NCBI RefSeq assembly: GCF_000463015.1
Contig: NC_022247.1
Span: 558,001 to 622,000 of the forward strand
Length of the DNA: 64,000 nucleotides
Source of the DNA: Variovorax paradoxus B4
GTDB taxonomy: Bacteria > Pseudomonadota > Gammaproteobacteria > Burkholderiales > Burkholderiaceae_C
Direction of reading: 5' to 3'
Each line of letters begins with the position of its first letter. Within the stretch, counting starts at the first letter, position 1. Shown piece by piece: positions 27,259-34,840 of the stretch. The position numbers and the translations under genes are program-made. The notes beneath the pieces are model-generated. The model searched no databases and had not been told where the DNA came from. It was given only the letters and a program-made list of their open reading frames with translations.

Positions 27259-29301
27259 ATGGGACGCGCCGGCACCCAGCTTCTGTTTGCCGGCACGATC
27301 TTCAGCAGCGCGTTCCTGCTGTTCCTGGTCCAGCCGCTGATCGCCAAGCAGATCCTGCCCTGGTTCGGCGGCTCGGCCGCCGTGTGGTCGATCTGCATGG
27401 TGTTCTTCCAGGTCGTGCTGCTGGCGGGCTATGCGTATTCCGACTGGGTCACGCGCCGCCTTCGCGTGCGGGCGCAGGCCGCGCTGCACGTGGGGCTGCT
27501 GCTGGCGAGCCTCGCATTCCTTCCGCTCGTGGTGGCCGCGCGCTGGAAGCCCACCGGCAGCGAAGACCCGGCGTGGCTGATCCTCGGGCTGTTGCTCGCG
27601 ACCATCGGCCTTCCGTACTTTCTTCTTTCGACCACCGGCCCGCTGGTGCAGTCGTGGGTGGCGCGCACGCCCTGGAGCGCGCAGGTGTACCGGTACTTCT
27701 CGCTCTCGAACCTGGCATCGCTGCTGTCGCTCCTGAGCTACCCGGTGCTGATCGAGCCGCGCAGTTCGCTGCTGCAGCAGGCGCTGGGGTGGTCGTGGGG
27801 CTATGGCGTGTTCGTGGTGCTTTGCGCGGGCACGACCTTGCTCGCGGCGTACCGCTGGCCCGAAGCCGTGCCGGTCGCCACGGCTTCGGGCCAGGCCGCG
27901 GCCGCCACGGACAACGAGAAGCCGCCGCGCTGGTCCGACAGCCTGCTCTGGCTCGCGCTGCCGGCGCTGGCGTCGTGGCTGTTGCTGGCCGTGACCAACC
28001 ACATCACCCAGAACGTCGCGGCGGTTCCGTTTCTCTGGGTGTTGCCGCTGTCGCTGTACCTGTTCACCTTCGTGCTGTGCTTCGAGAGCGACCGCTGGTA
28101 CCGGCGCGGCGTCTTCCTGCCGCTGGCCGCGGGCGTGCTGCTGCTGTGCGCCTTCGGGCTGCAGCACCACGTCGGCTCGGATGTGCGCACGGGGCTGCCG
28201 ATCTATGTCGGCGGCCTGTTCGTGCTGTGCATGTTCCTGCACGGAGAAACCGCCAGGCTGCGGCCCGCGCCGCGCTATCTCACGCGCTTCTACCTGATGC
28301 TCGCGCTCGGCGGCGCCCTGGGCGGCGCCACGGTGGGGCTGGTGGCGCCGCATGTGCTGCCGGCCTATTACGAGCTGGGCATCGGCCTGGTGCTGACGGC
28401 GCTTGCGGCGGCCGTTCTGCGCCAGCGGATCTGGCTGCGGGTCTCCGGCGTGGCATTGGCGGCCGGCTGCGCGTACTTCCTGATGGCGCAGATCGCGAGC
28501 GACAGGTCGGACGCGCGCCACCTGCTGCGCAACTTCCATGGCGCGCTGATCACCTTCGACGTGCGGCGCCTCCATCCGTCAGACAGCGTGCGGCTGCTGT
28601 CGCATGGCTCCATCAAGCACGGCGAGCAGTTCCTGGACCCCTCCCGCCGGCGCGAGCCCACCACCTACTATGGCGCCACCTCCGGCATCGGCCGCGCGAT
28701 GGCCGCCGCGCCGAGCGGGCCGCGCCGGGTCGGACTGATCGGCCTGGGCGCCGGCACGCTCGCGAGCTATGGCCGCAGCGGCGACGTCTATCGGGTCTAC
28801 GAGATCAATCCGCAGGTGTTCGAGCTGGCGGACAGCGAATTCACCTTCCTGCGCGACAGCCCGGCGCGCATCGAGCGCGTGCTCGGCGACGCGCGGCTGG
28901 CGCTGGAACGCGAGCCGCCGCAGGGCTTCGACCTGCTCGCGGTGGACGCCTTCTCGGGCGATGCGGTGCCGGTCCACCTGCTCACGGCGCAGGCCATGGA
29001 CGTCTACCTGCGGCACATGAAGCCGGATGGCGTCGTCGCCTTCCATGTGACCAACCGCTTTCTCGAGCTGGCGCCCGTGGTCGCGCGGATCGCCGAGCTC
29101 AAGGGCCTGCATGCCGTGCTCGTGAGCGACGATGCGGAAGCTTCGAGGTGGCTCAACCCGACCGACTGGGTCCTGGTGGCGCGCGATCCGGCCGTGCTGG
29201 CGCGCGGGCCCCTGCGGGCCGCAGCCTCGCCCATCGCGCTCCGCGCAGGCGCCCGCCCCTGGACCGACGATTTCAACAACCTGCTGAGCGTGCTGAAGTA
29301 G
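27259..29301 (+). CDS. Membrane-fused spermidine-synthase-like protein
   Basis: 680-aa protein: about twelve N-terminal transmembrane segments (residues 1-430, beginning GTQLLFAGTIFSSAFLLFLV) fused to a C-terminal class I methyltransferase-like domain (about 460-680). The nucleotide-binding loop reads VGLIGLGAGTLASYG, with the acidic VYEINPQVFELA and DLLAVDAFSGDAVPVHL where spermidine synthases place aminopropyl-transfer residues. Whether it makes polyamines is unproven; these fused proteins are widespread and mostly uncharacterised. The start follows DUF2214 after 6 bases. A terminator-like hairpin lies just after the stop. Confidence 0.85.
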   Translation: MGRAGTQLLFAGTIFSSAFLLFLVQPLIAKQILPWFGGSAAVWSICMVFFQVVLLAGYAYSDWVTRRLRVRAQAALHVGLLLASLAFLPLVVAARWKPTGSEDPAWLILGLLLATIGLPYFLLSTTGPLVQSWVARTPWSAQVYRYFSLSNLASLLSLLSYPVLIEPRSSLLQQALGWSWGYGVFVVLCAGTTLLAAYRWPEAVPVATASGQAAAATDNEKPPRWSDSLLWLALPALASWLLLAVTNHITQNVAAVPFLWVLPLSLYLFTFVLCFESDRWYRRGVFLPLAAGVLLLCAFGLQHHVGSDVRTGLPIYVGGLFVLCMFLHGETARLRPAPRYLTRFYLMLALGGALGGATVGLVAPHVLPAYYELGIGLVLTALAAAVLRQRIWLRVSGVALAAGCAYFLMAQIASDRSDARHLLRNFHGALITFDVRRLHPSDSVRLLSHGSIKHGEQFLDPSRRREPTTYYGATSGIGRAMAAAPSGPRRVGLIGLGAGTLASYGRSGDVYRVYEINPQVFELADSEFTFLRDSPARIERVLGDARLALEREPPQGFDLLAVDAFSGDAVPVHLLTAQAMDVYLRHMKPDGVVAFHVTNRFLELAPVVARIAELKGLHAVLVSDDAEASRWLNPTDWVLVARDPAVLARGPLRAAASPIALRAGARPWTDDFNNLLSVLK

Positions 29302-29318
29302 CCGGCGGTGCGGCCATG

Positions 29319-29342
29319 AAAAAGGCCCGCACGTGGCGGGCC
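29319..29342 (-). terminator. Terminator between the convergent spermidine-synthase-like and psiF genes
   Basis: GGCCCGC (29324-29330) pairs with GCGGGCC (29336-29342). On the minus strand it is followed by TTTTT, a good terminator for the PsiF gene (stop 29374). On the plus strand the tail is poorer, so it may also serve the convergent gene weakly. Confidence 0.75.
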
Positions 29343-29373
29343 CTGTTTGCGCAAGCTGAAGCTCAGCGCGGCT

Positions 29374-29766
29374 TCAGGCCTTGGCGTCTTTTTCGCACTT
29401 CTTCATGAAGCTGCTCTTGGCGGCGCCTGCCAGCGGCTTGCCGTTCTTGTCGATGGCCTTGGCTGCGCAAGCCGGCGCTGCGGCCGCCTTGGCGTCTTTT
29501 TCGCACTTCTTGATGAAGCTGCCCTTGGCGGCGCCGGCCAGCGGCTTGCCGTTCTTGTCGATGGCCTTGGATTCGCAGCTCGCGCCGGGGGCCGCCGCGG
29601 TGGCGGGTGCTGCGGGGGTTGCCGCCGCAGGAGCGGCGGGGGTGGCGGGCGTGGCCGCGGGAGCGGTGACAGGCGCCGGAGCCTTGGCCGGGGCCTTGTC
29701 TTGTGCCTGTGCGGCGCCGAAGGAGAGACAGGCGCCCAGGGCGACCAGGGAAAGGAACTTCTTCAT
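29374..29766 (-). CDS. PsiF repeat family protein (two repeats)
   Basis: 130-aa predicted periplasmic protein. Signal peptide MKKFLSLVALGACLSFGAAQ is followed by an Ala/Pro/Thr-rich spacer (residues about 23-60) and two copies of a PsiF-type repeat, each with C..KAIDKNGKPLAGAAK and SF(I/M)KKCEKDAKA. Cysteines at both ends of each repeat could make disulfides. E. coli PsiF is phosphate-starvation inducible, but its function is unknown. The repeats are nearly identical in DNA (84 bases, 3 mismatches), suggesting recent internal duplication. Confidence 0.85.
   Translation of the reverse strand: MKKFLSLVALGACLSFGAAQAQDKAPAKAPAPVTAPAATPATPAAPAAATPAAPATAAAPGASCESKAIDKNGKPLAGAAKGSFIKKCEKDAKAAAAPACAAKAIDKNGKPLAGAAKSSFMKKCEKDAKA
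29379..29462 (-). repeat. 84-bp direct repeat, copy 1 (inside psiF-like gene)
   Basis: Copy 1 of an 84-base direct repeat with a 108-base period; it differs from copy 2 at three positions. It encodes the second PsiF repeat. Near identity at DNA level points to recent tandem duplication. Confidence 0.85.
29487..29570 (-). repeat. 84-bp direct repeat, copy 2 (inside psiF-like gene)
   Basis: Copy 2 of the 84-base direct repeat, encoding the first PsiF repeat of the protein. The 24 bases between the copies encode the Ala-rich AAAAPACA linker. Confidence 0.85.
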
Positions 29767-29884
29767 GGTGATATGTCCTTGCAAGGTGGGTTGTGACAGG
29801 TGCCCCGCCCCGGGGCCGCCCCTCCTAACGGCCGAAGGTAACGATCGGATGACGATGGTCAACTGCGCCCGGGTTTGCCCCCGG

Positions 29885-29890
29885 TAAAAT
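29885..29890 (+). promoter_or_regulatory. -10 element for argS (near-leaderless)
   Basis: TAAAAT at 29885-29890 lies six bases upstream of the argS ATG (29897), so transcription would begin at or next to the start codon. No ribosome site precedes the ATG, in agreement with a leaderless message. No good -35 box is seen at the standard distance. Confidence 0.45.
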
Positions 29891-29896
29891 TCGCAG

Positions 29897-31582
29897 ATGC
29901 TATTGGTCAAACAGGAGCTGCTCGCGGCGCTCGCGAACACGCTCGAATCCCTCTCGCCCGGCGCTGGCGCCAAAGCCGCGTTCGAGTCGCCCAAGGTGGC
30001 TGCCCACGGCGATTTCGCCAGCACGGCCGCCATGCAACTCGCCAAGCCGCTCGGGCGCAAGCCGCGCGAACTGGCCGAGGAGCTCAGTGCCGCGCTGCTC
30101 GCCACCCCGGTTTTCGGCCATTGGGTCGAAGCCATCGAGATTGCCGGGCCCGGTTTTCTCAACATCCGCCTCAAGACGGCCGCCAAGCAGCAGATCGTGC
30201 GCGAAGTGCTGGCCGCGGGCAGCGCCTTCGGGCAACAGCCCGCCACCGGCGAAAAGGTGCTGGTCGAGTTCGTCTCGGCCAACCCGACCGGGCCGCTGCA
30301 CGTCGGCCATGGCCGCCAGGCTGCGCTCGGCGACGCCATCTGCAACCTGCGCGCCTCCCAGGGAGACACCGTCTGGCGCGAGTTCTATTACAACGACGCC
30401 GGCGTGCAGATCCAGACGCTGGCCCACAGCACCCAGCTGCGCGCCCGCGGCTTCAAGCCCGGCGACCCCGAATGGCCGAGCGGCGAAAAGGCGCCCGCCT
30501 ACAACGGCGACTACATCGCCGACATCGCCGAAGACTTCAAGGCGAAGAAGACCGTCAAGTCGGACGATCGCGAATACACCGCCAGCGGCAACATCGAAGA
30601 CCTCGATTCCATCCGCGAATTCGCGGTGGCCTACCTGCGCCGCGAGCAAGACCTCGACCTGCAGGCCTTTCGCGTGCGCTTCGACAACTACTACCTCGAG
30701 TCCAGCCTCTACACCAGCGGCCGCGTCGAGGCCGCGGTCCAGAAGCTCGTGGCCGCCGGCAAAACTTATGAGCAGGACGGCGCGCTCTGGCTCCGGTCGA
30801 CCGACTACGGCGACGACAAGGACCGCGTGATGAAGAAGCAGGACGGCACGTACACGTACTTCGTGCCCGACGTCGCCTACCACATCGCCAAGTGGGAGCG
30901 CGGCTTCCACAAGGTGGTCAACATCCAGGGCACCGACCACCACGGCACCATCGCGCGCGTGCGCGCCGGCCTGCAGGCCGCGGGCGTCGGCATCCCCGAG
31001 GGCTACCCCGACTACGTGCTGCACACCATGGTGCGCGTGATGAAGGGCGGCGAAGAGGTCAAGATCAGCAAGCGCGCGGGCAGCTACGTCACCTTGCGCG
31101 ACCTGATCGAATGGACCAGCACCGACGCCGTGCGCTTCTTCCTCCTGAGCCGCAAGCCCGACACCGAATACACCTTCGACGTCGACCTGGCCGTGACCAA
31201 GAACAACGACAACCCGGTTTATTACGTGCAGTACGCCCATGCGCGCATCTGCTCGGTGCTGGCGGGCTGGGGTGGCAACGTCGGCGCCCTCGGGAACGTG
31301 GACCTGTCGCCACTCGAAAGCCCCGCCGCGCAGGCGCTCATGCTGCTGCTGGCCAAGTACCCCGCCATGCTCACGGCGGCCGCCAAGGATTTCGCGCCGC
31401 ACGACGTCACCTTCTACCTGCGCGAACTGGCTGCCAGCTACCACAGCTACTACGACGCCGAGCGCATCCTGGTCGACGACGAGCCGGTCAAGCTGGCGCG
31501 GCTCGCGCTCGTCGCGGCCACCGCGCAGGTGCTGCACAATGGCCTCGCGATTCTCGGCGTCAGTGCGCCGAGCAAGATGTGA
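29897..31582 (+). CDS. argS: Arginyl-tRNA synthetase
   Basis: 561-aa class I aminoacyl-tRNA synthetase that charges tRNA-Arg. The N-terminal Add-1 domain (residues about 1-110) is present. The HIGH-type motif reads [17 protein letters not shown] and the KMSKS-like loop [16 protein letters not shown]; the C-terminal anticodon-binding domain ends [16 protein letters not shown]. The length is normal. A TAAAAT motif just 6 bases upstream of the ATG and the lack of a ribosome site suggest a leaderless message. The SPOR-domain gene follows 8 bases after the stop, probably in the same operon. Confidence 0.98.
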   Translation: MLLVKQELLAALANTLESLSPGAGAKAAFESPKVAAHGDFASTAAMQLAKPLGRKPRELAEELSAALLATPVFGHWVEAIEIAGPGFLNIRLKTAAKQQIVREVLAAGSAFGQQPATGEKVLVEFVSANPTGPLHVGHGRQAALGDAICNLRASQGDTVWREFYYNDAGVQIQTLAHSTQLRARGFKPGDPEWPSGEKAPAYNGDYIADIAEDFKAKKTVKSDDREYTASGNIEDLDSIREFAVAYLRREQDLDLQAFRVRFDNYYLESSLYTSGRVEAAVQKLVAAGKTYEQDGALWLRSTDYGDDKDRVMKKQDGTYTYFVPDVAYHIAKWERGFHKVVNIQGTDHHGTIARVRAGLQAAGVGIPEGYPDYVLHTMVRVMKGGEEVKISKRAGSYVTLRDLIEWTSTDAVRFFLLSRKPDTEYTFDVDLAVTKNNDNPVYYVQYAHARICSVLAGWGGNVGALGNVDLSPLESPAAQALMLLLAKYPAMLTAAAKDFAPHDVTFYLRELAASYHSYYDAERILVDDEPVKLARLALVAATAQVLHNGLAILGVSAPSKM

Positions 31583-31590
31583 ACCTCAAC

Positions 31591-32325
31591 ATGAAGAAGA
31601 CAACCAGACAACGCGGCAACATCGTCATCGGGCTCATCGTCGGCCTGGTGCTGGGGTTGGGTGTCGCGCTGGGCATCGCGGTCTACGTGACCAAGGTGCC
31701 GATCCCGTTCGTGACCAAGACCCAGCGCGGCGGCGCCGAGCAGGACGAAGCCGAAGCCCGCAAGAACCGCGACTGGGATCCCAACGCGCCGCTGGCAGGC
31801 AAGGCCGGCGCGCCCAAGCCGCCGCCGGCCGCGGCCGGCCCGGTGGCGCCACCGGCCGGCGGCGACACCGCGGCCGTGGCGCCGGGTGCGGCGCCGCCCG
31901 CTCCGCCGGTGCCGGTGGTGGTGGCTCCGAAACCCGCGCGCCCGGCCCCGGTGCCGGCCGAGGCCAATTCCCTGCCGCCATCGAACGATCCGCTGGGCGA
32001 CCTGGCCCGCGCGCGCGCCGGCGGCAGCAGCACCACCACCACGGCTTCCGCCGCGCCCAGCAGCAACAGCGCGGCGCCGGGTGCCGATCCGTTCATGTAC
32101 TTCGTGCAGGCGGGTGCCTTCCGCACCACCGACGATGCCGAGGCCCAGCGTGCCAAGCTGTCGCTGATGGGCGTCGAGGCCCGGGTCACCGAGCGCGAGC
32201 AGGCCGGCCGCACGGTCTACCGGGTGCGCGCGGGTCCGTTCAACAAGAAGGACGATGCCGATCGCCTGAAGGAGCGGCTCGACAGCGGCGGCCTCGAATC
32301 GGCGCTCGTGCGCGTACAGCGTTGA
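31591..32325 (+). CDS. SPOR-domain membrane protein
   Basis: 244-aa bitopic inner-membrane protein: short cytosolic N-terminus MKKTTRQRGN, one helix (IVIGLIVGLVLGLGVALGIAVYV), a long Pro/Ala-rich periplasmic linker (about 60-155) and a C-terminal SPOR domain (about 165-244, MYFVQAGAFRTTDDAEAQRA) that binds denuded peptidoglycan glycans. This is the FtsN/DedD architecture, and one of several such proteins is usually a division protein. It lies 8 bases after argS, an arrangement I recall as common in Burkholderiales. Whether it is FtsN itself cannot be decided. Confidence 0.9.
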   Translation: MKKTTRQRGNIVIGLIVGLVLGLGVALGIAVYVTKVPIPFVTKTQRGGAEQDEAEARKNRDWDPNAPLAGKAGAPKPPPAAAGPVAPPAGGDTAAVAPGAAPPAPPVPVVVAPKPARPAPVPAEANSLPPSNDPLGDLARARAGGSSTTTTASAAPSSNSAAPGADPFMYFVQAGAFRTTDDAEAQRAKLSLMGVEARVTEREQAGRTVYRVRAGPFNKKDDADRLKERLDSGGLESALVRVQR

Positions 32326-32469
32326 GCTTGCCGGCAGCCGTCACGGATAGTCTTTAAGCTTCGCCGCGCGGCACGGGCCGCCGCCAGGATCGTCCTGGGC
32401 ATGCCGTATGCGGGAACTCCGCGCGGCGCGCCGGCTCAGTCTGCCGTACCCAACAGGAGAACTCTTTCA

Positions 32470-33117
32470 ATGAAACGTCGTGACTTTTCGCTGGCCGCCA
32501 CCTCGCTGGGCCTGCTTTCGCTGGCTGGCAACAGCGCGCACGCCCAGGCGCGCGTGCCCAAGGCCGGCACCGAATACCTGGTGCTCGACAAGCGCGTGCC
32601 GGTCGACGCACCGGCGGGCAAGGTCGAGGTGATCGAGTTCTTCTCGTACAACTGCCCGCACTGCAACGACTTCGAGCCGCAGCTGGAAGCCTGGCTCAAG
32701 GCGGCTCCGAAGGAAGTGGCTTTCCGCCGCGTGCCGGTACCTTTCGTGGGCAACGACGTCGAGGCCAAGCAGCGCCTGTACTACGCGCTCGAAGCCATGG
32801 GCAAGATCGACGAATTCCAGCCGAAGGTCTTCGACGCGATCCACAAGCAGCGTCAGAACGTGAACGGCGATGCCAACATCATTGCCTGGGCCTCGGCGAA
32901 CGGCCTGGACGGCGCCAAGTTCAAGGAAGTCTTCACCTCCTTTGGCGTGGCCAGCAAGGCCAAGCGCGCCGCGCAGCTGACCGATGCCTACAAGGTGGCC
33001 GGCGTTCCGGCGCTGGCCGTGGCCGGCCGCTGGTACGTGGACGGCGAACTGGCCGGCAACATGACCAAGGCGCTGCAGGTCACCAACTACCTGATCGGCG
33101 AGGCGAAAAAGGGCTGA
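32470..33117 (+). CDS. dsbA: Thiol:disulfide interchange protein DsbA
   Basis: 215-aa periplasmic oxidase of the thioredoxin fold. Signal peptide MKRRDFSLAATSLGLLSLAG ends near AHA. The active site is FFSYNCPHCNDFEPQL (CPHC), and the cis-Pro segment is VAGVPALAVAGRWYVD. It forms disulfides in secreted proteins and is reoxidised by DsbB, which is not here. The ATG at 32470 has a GGAGA site 9 bases upstream; 144 bases separate it from the SPOR gene. A dispersed palindromic repeat and a strong terminator follow. Confidence 0.95.
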   Translation: MKRRDFSLAATSLGLLSLAGNSAHAQARVPKAGTEYLVLDKRVPVDAPAGKVEVIEFFSYNCPHCNDFEPQLEAWLKAAPKEVAFRRVPVPFVGNDVEAKQRLYYALEAMGKIDEFQPKVFDAIHKQRQNVNGDANIIAWASANGLDGAKFKEVFTSFGVASKAKRAAQLTDAYKVAGVPALAVAGRWYVDGELAGNMTKALQVTNYLIGEAKKG

Positions 33118-33207
33118 CCCCCAGGCTGCGCGGCACTTCGTGTCCGCTGCGCCCACCCCCTTGCAGGGGGCGACACCTGCGGCCCGGCAAAGCCGGTTCC
33201 GTGGTGT
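33118..33207 (+). repeat. Dispersed palindromic intergenic repeat, copy A
   Basis: A 90-base intergenic element immediately after the dsbA stop. It contains GCACTTCGTGTC, a CCCCC-TTGCA-GGGGG stem, and an outer ACACC...GGTGT arm enclosing CCCGGCAAAGCCGG. An inverted copy is at 61683-61770, sharing long near-identical blocks such as GGCCCGGCAAAGCCGGTTCC. It is not part of either gene and could fold as RNA with 2-3 hairpins, as REP-type elements do. Confidence 0.8.
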
Positions 33208-33224
33208 CTCCCGATGGGGACACC

Positions 33225-33247
33225 GGCCCGCTTCGGCGGGCCTTTTT
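33225..33247 (+). terminator. Rho-independent terminator after dsbA
   Basis: GGCCCGC-TTCG-GCGGGCC (33225-33242) with a UUCG tetraloop is followed by TTTTT. It isolates the argS/SPOR/dsbA transcripts from lptA. Confidence 0.9.
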
Positions 33248-33281
33248 CATCGGCGTTGGTGGCTGGTGCTGATCCGCCGCA

Positions 33282-33287
33282 TACAAT
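33282..33287 (+). promoter_or_regulatory. -10 element for the lptA-lptB-rpoN operon
   Basis: TACAAT at 33282-33287, 26 bases before the lptA ATG, is a good -10 hexamer located just after the dsbA terminator. No standard-spaced -35 box is clear (TTGGTG at 33256 is 20 bases away). Confidence 0.4.
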
Positions 33288-33312
33288 GGTTCAGAGCAAG
33301 TTTCGTGCCTCT

Positions 33313-34032
33313 ATGACATTGCCCTCCTATCCCCACACCACCCCCTTCGTTCGCCGAATCGGCCGCCTGGCCGCCGGTGCGCTGCTGCTGGCCGGCCTCG
33401 CCTCGGGCGCCCTGGCCGAGACCGCCGACCGCACCAAGCCGATGAACATCGAATCCGATGCGATGCGCTACGACGACCTCAAGCAGACGAGCGTGTTCAC
33501 GGGGAACGTGCTGGTCACGAAGGGCACGATCATCATCCGCGGCGCGCGCATCGACGTGCGCCAGGACGCCGAGGGCTACCAGTACGGCGTGGTCACGGCG
33601 GCGCCCGGCAAGCGGGCCTACTACAAGCAGAAGCGCAATGCGCCCGACGAGTGGATCGAGGGCGAATCCGAAGTCATCGAGTACGACAGCCGCGCCGACA
33701 ACGTCAAGTTCATCCGCAATGCCGTCATGCGCCGCCTGCTCGGCGCCACGCCCAACGACGAAAGCAGCGGCGCGCTCATCGTCTACGACCAGAGCAACGA
33801 CACCTACACGGTCAACGGTTCCACCGTACCGCCGAACACCGGGGTGAACGCGCCGGCGGGCGGGCGGGTGAAGACCATCCTCACGCCCAAGAGCGCCACG
33901 GCGCCGGCGCCCGGTGCCTCGGCCCCGGCCGGCGGACGCGCCGCGCCAGCGGCGGCGGCGCCCCAGCCGGCGCCAGGCGCCGGCCTGCGCTCGACCACCA
34001 CCCTGGGCGGCGATGGGGAAGGGCGCAAGTGA
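33313..34032 (+). CDS. lptA: LPS export periplasmic protein LptA
   Basis: 239-aa periplasmic bridge protein of the Lpt lipopolysaccharide export chain. Signal peptide ends near GALAE; the OstA domain starts [20 protein letters not shown] and covers about residues 40-180 with [20 protein letters not shown]. The C-terminus is a Pro/Ala-rich tail (residues about 185-225) of the kind often seen in Burkholderiales. ATG 33313 follows a TACAAT -10. LptB overlaps by 4 bases (GTGA). LptC, often encoded just before lptA, is absent here and must lie elsewhere. Confidence 0.95.
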   Translation: MTLPSYPHTTPFVRRIGRLAAGALLLAGLASGALAETADRTKPMNIESDAMRYDDLKQTSVFTGNVLVTKGTIIIRGARIDVRQDAEGYQYGVVTAAPGKRAYYKQKRNAPDEWIEGESEVIEYDSRADNVKFIRNAVMRRLLGATPNDESSGALIVYDQSNDTYTVNGSTVPPNTGVNAPAGGRVKTILTPKSATAPAPGASAPAGGRAAPAAAAPQPAPGAGLRSTTTLGGDGEGRK

Positions 34033-34823
34033 TCGAAACCGCTGGAACCCAGAACGCCGATGGCGCGCCGGGCAGCCGCCTGGTGGTGCGCGGCCTGCAA
34101 AAAAGCTACGGCAGCCGCAAGGTCGTCAGGGATGTCTCGCTCGACGTGCAAAAGGGCGAGGTCGTGGGATTGCTCGGTCCCAACGGCGCCGGCAAGACCA
34201 CCTCGTTCTACATGATCGTGGGCCTGGTGCGGGCCGACGCCGGCGAGATCACCATCGACGGCGAGCCCATCGCCCACATGCCGATTCACCGGCGCGCGCG
34301 CATGGGCCTGAGCTACCTGCCGCAGGAAGCGTCCATCTTCCGCAAGCTCACGGTCGAGGAAAACGTGCGCGCAGTGCTCGAGCTCCAGCGCGAACCCGAC
34401 GCCAGCGGCAAGCCCGCGCCACTGACCAGGCAGCGCATCGAGGAGCGCCTCTCCGAGCTCCTGGCCGACCTGCGGGTGGACCATCTTCGCGACTCGCCCG
34501 CGCTCGCCCTCTCGGGCGGCGAACGGCGCCGGGTCGAGATCGCCCGTGCGCTGGCCACCCAGCCGCGCTTCATCCTGCTGGACGAGCCCTTTGCCGGCAT
34601 CGACCCCATCGCGGTGATCGAAATCCAGCGGATCATCAGCTTCCTGAAGGAGCGCGGCATCGGCGTGCTCATCACCGACCACAACGTGCGTGAAACGCTG
34701 GGCATCTGCGATCACGCGTTCATCATCAGCGACGGGCATGTGCTGGCACAAGGCACACCCTCGGAGATCGTCGACAACGCCGAAGTACGCAGGGTGTACC
34801 TCGGCGAGCACTTCCGGATGTAA
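34029..34823 (+). CDS. lptB: LPS export ABC transporter ATP-binding protein LptB
   Basis: 264-aa ATPase driving lipopolysaccharide extraction through LptFG. Walker [19 protein letters not shown]-loop [18 protein letters not shown] (a recognised LptB signature), ABC signature [15 protein letters not shown], Walker [14 protein letters not shown] and the switch His in TDHNVRET are all present. The start is a GTG at 34029 whose last two bases begin the lptA stop (GTGA), which indicates translational coupling. The first 20 residues are a non-conserved extension. rpoN follows after 17 bases. Confidence 0.97.
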   Translation: MIETAGTQNADGAPGSRLVVRGLQKSYGSRKVVRDVSLDVQKGEVVGLLGPNGAGKTTSFYMIVGLVRADAGEITIDGEPIAHMPIHRRARMGLSYLPQEASIFRKLTVEENVRAVLELQREPDASGKPAPLTRQRIEERLSELLADLRVDHLRDSPALALSGGERRRVEIARALATQPRFILLDEPFAGIDPIAVIEIQRIISFLKERGIGVLITDHNVRETLGICDHAFIISDGHVLAQGTPSEIVDNAEVRRVYLGEHFRM

Positions 34824-34840
34824 GGGAGGAGTCGGTCTCC

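Noticed and set aside
26574..29408. Long open frame of 944 codons on the + strand across the LysR 3' end, DUF2214 and the spermidine-synthase-like gene
   Set aside because: Shadow frame of high-G+C DNA: Arg/Ala/Pro-rich, overlaps genes with clear domains in other frames and has no recognisable motif.
29379..29570. Direct repeats considered as a CRISPR-like array
   Set aside because: Only two units of 84 bases, in frame within a coding gene and encoding a known PsiF motif; no spacers or cas genes.
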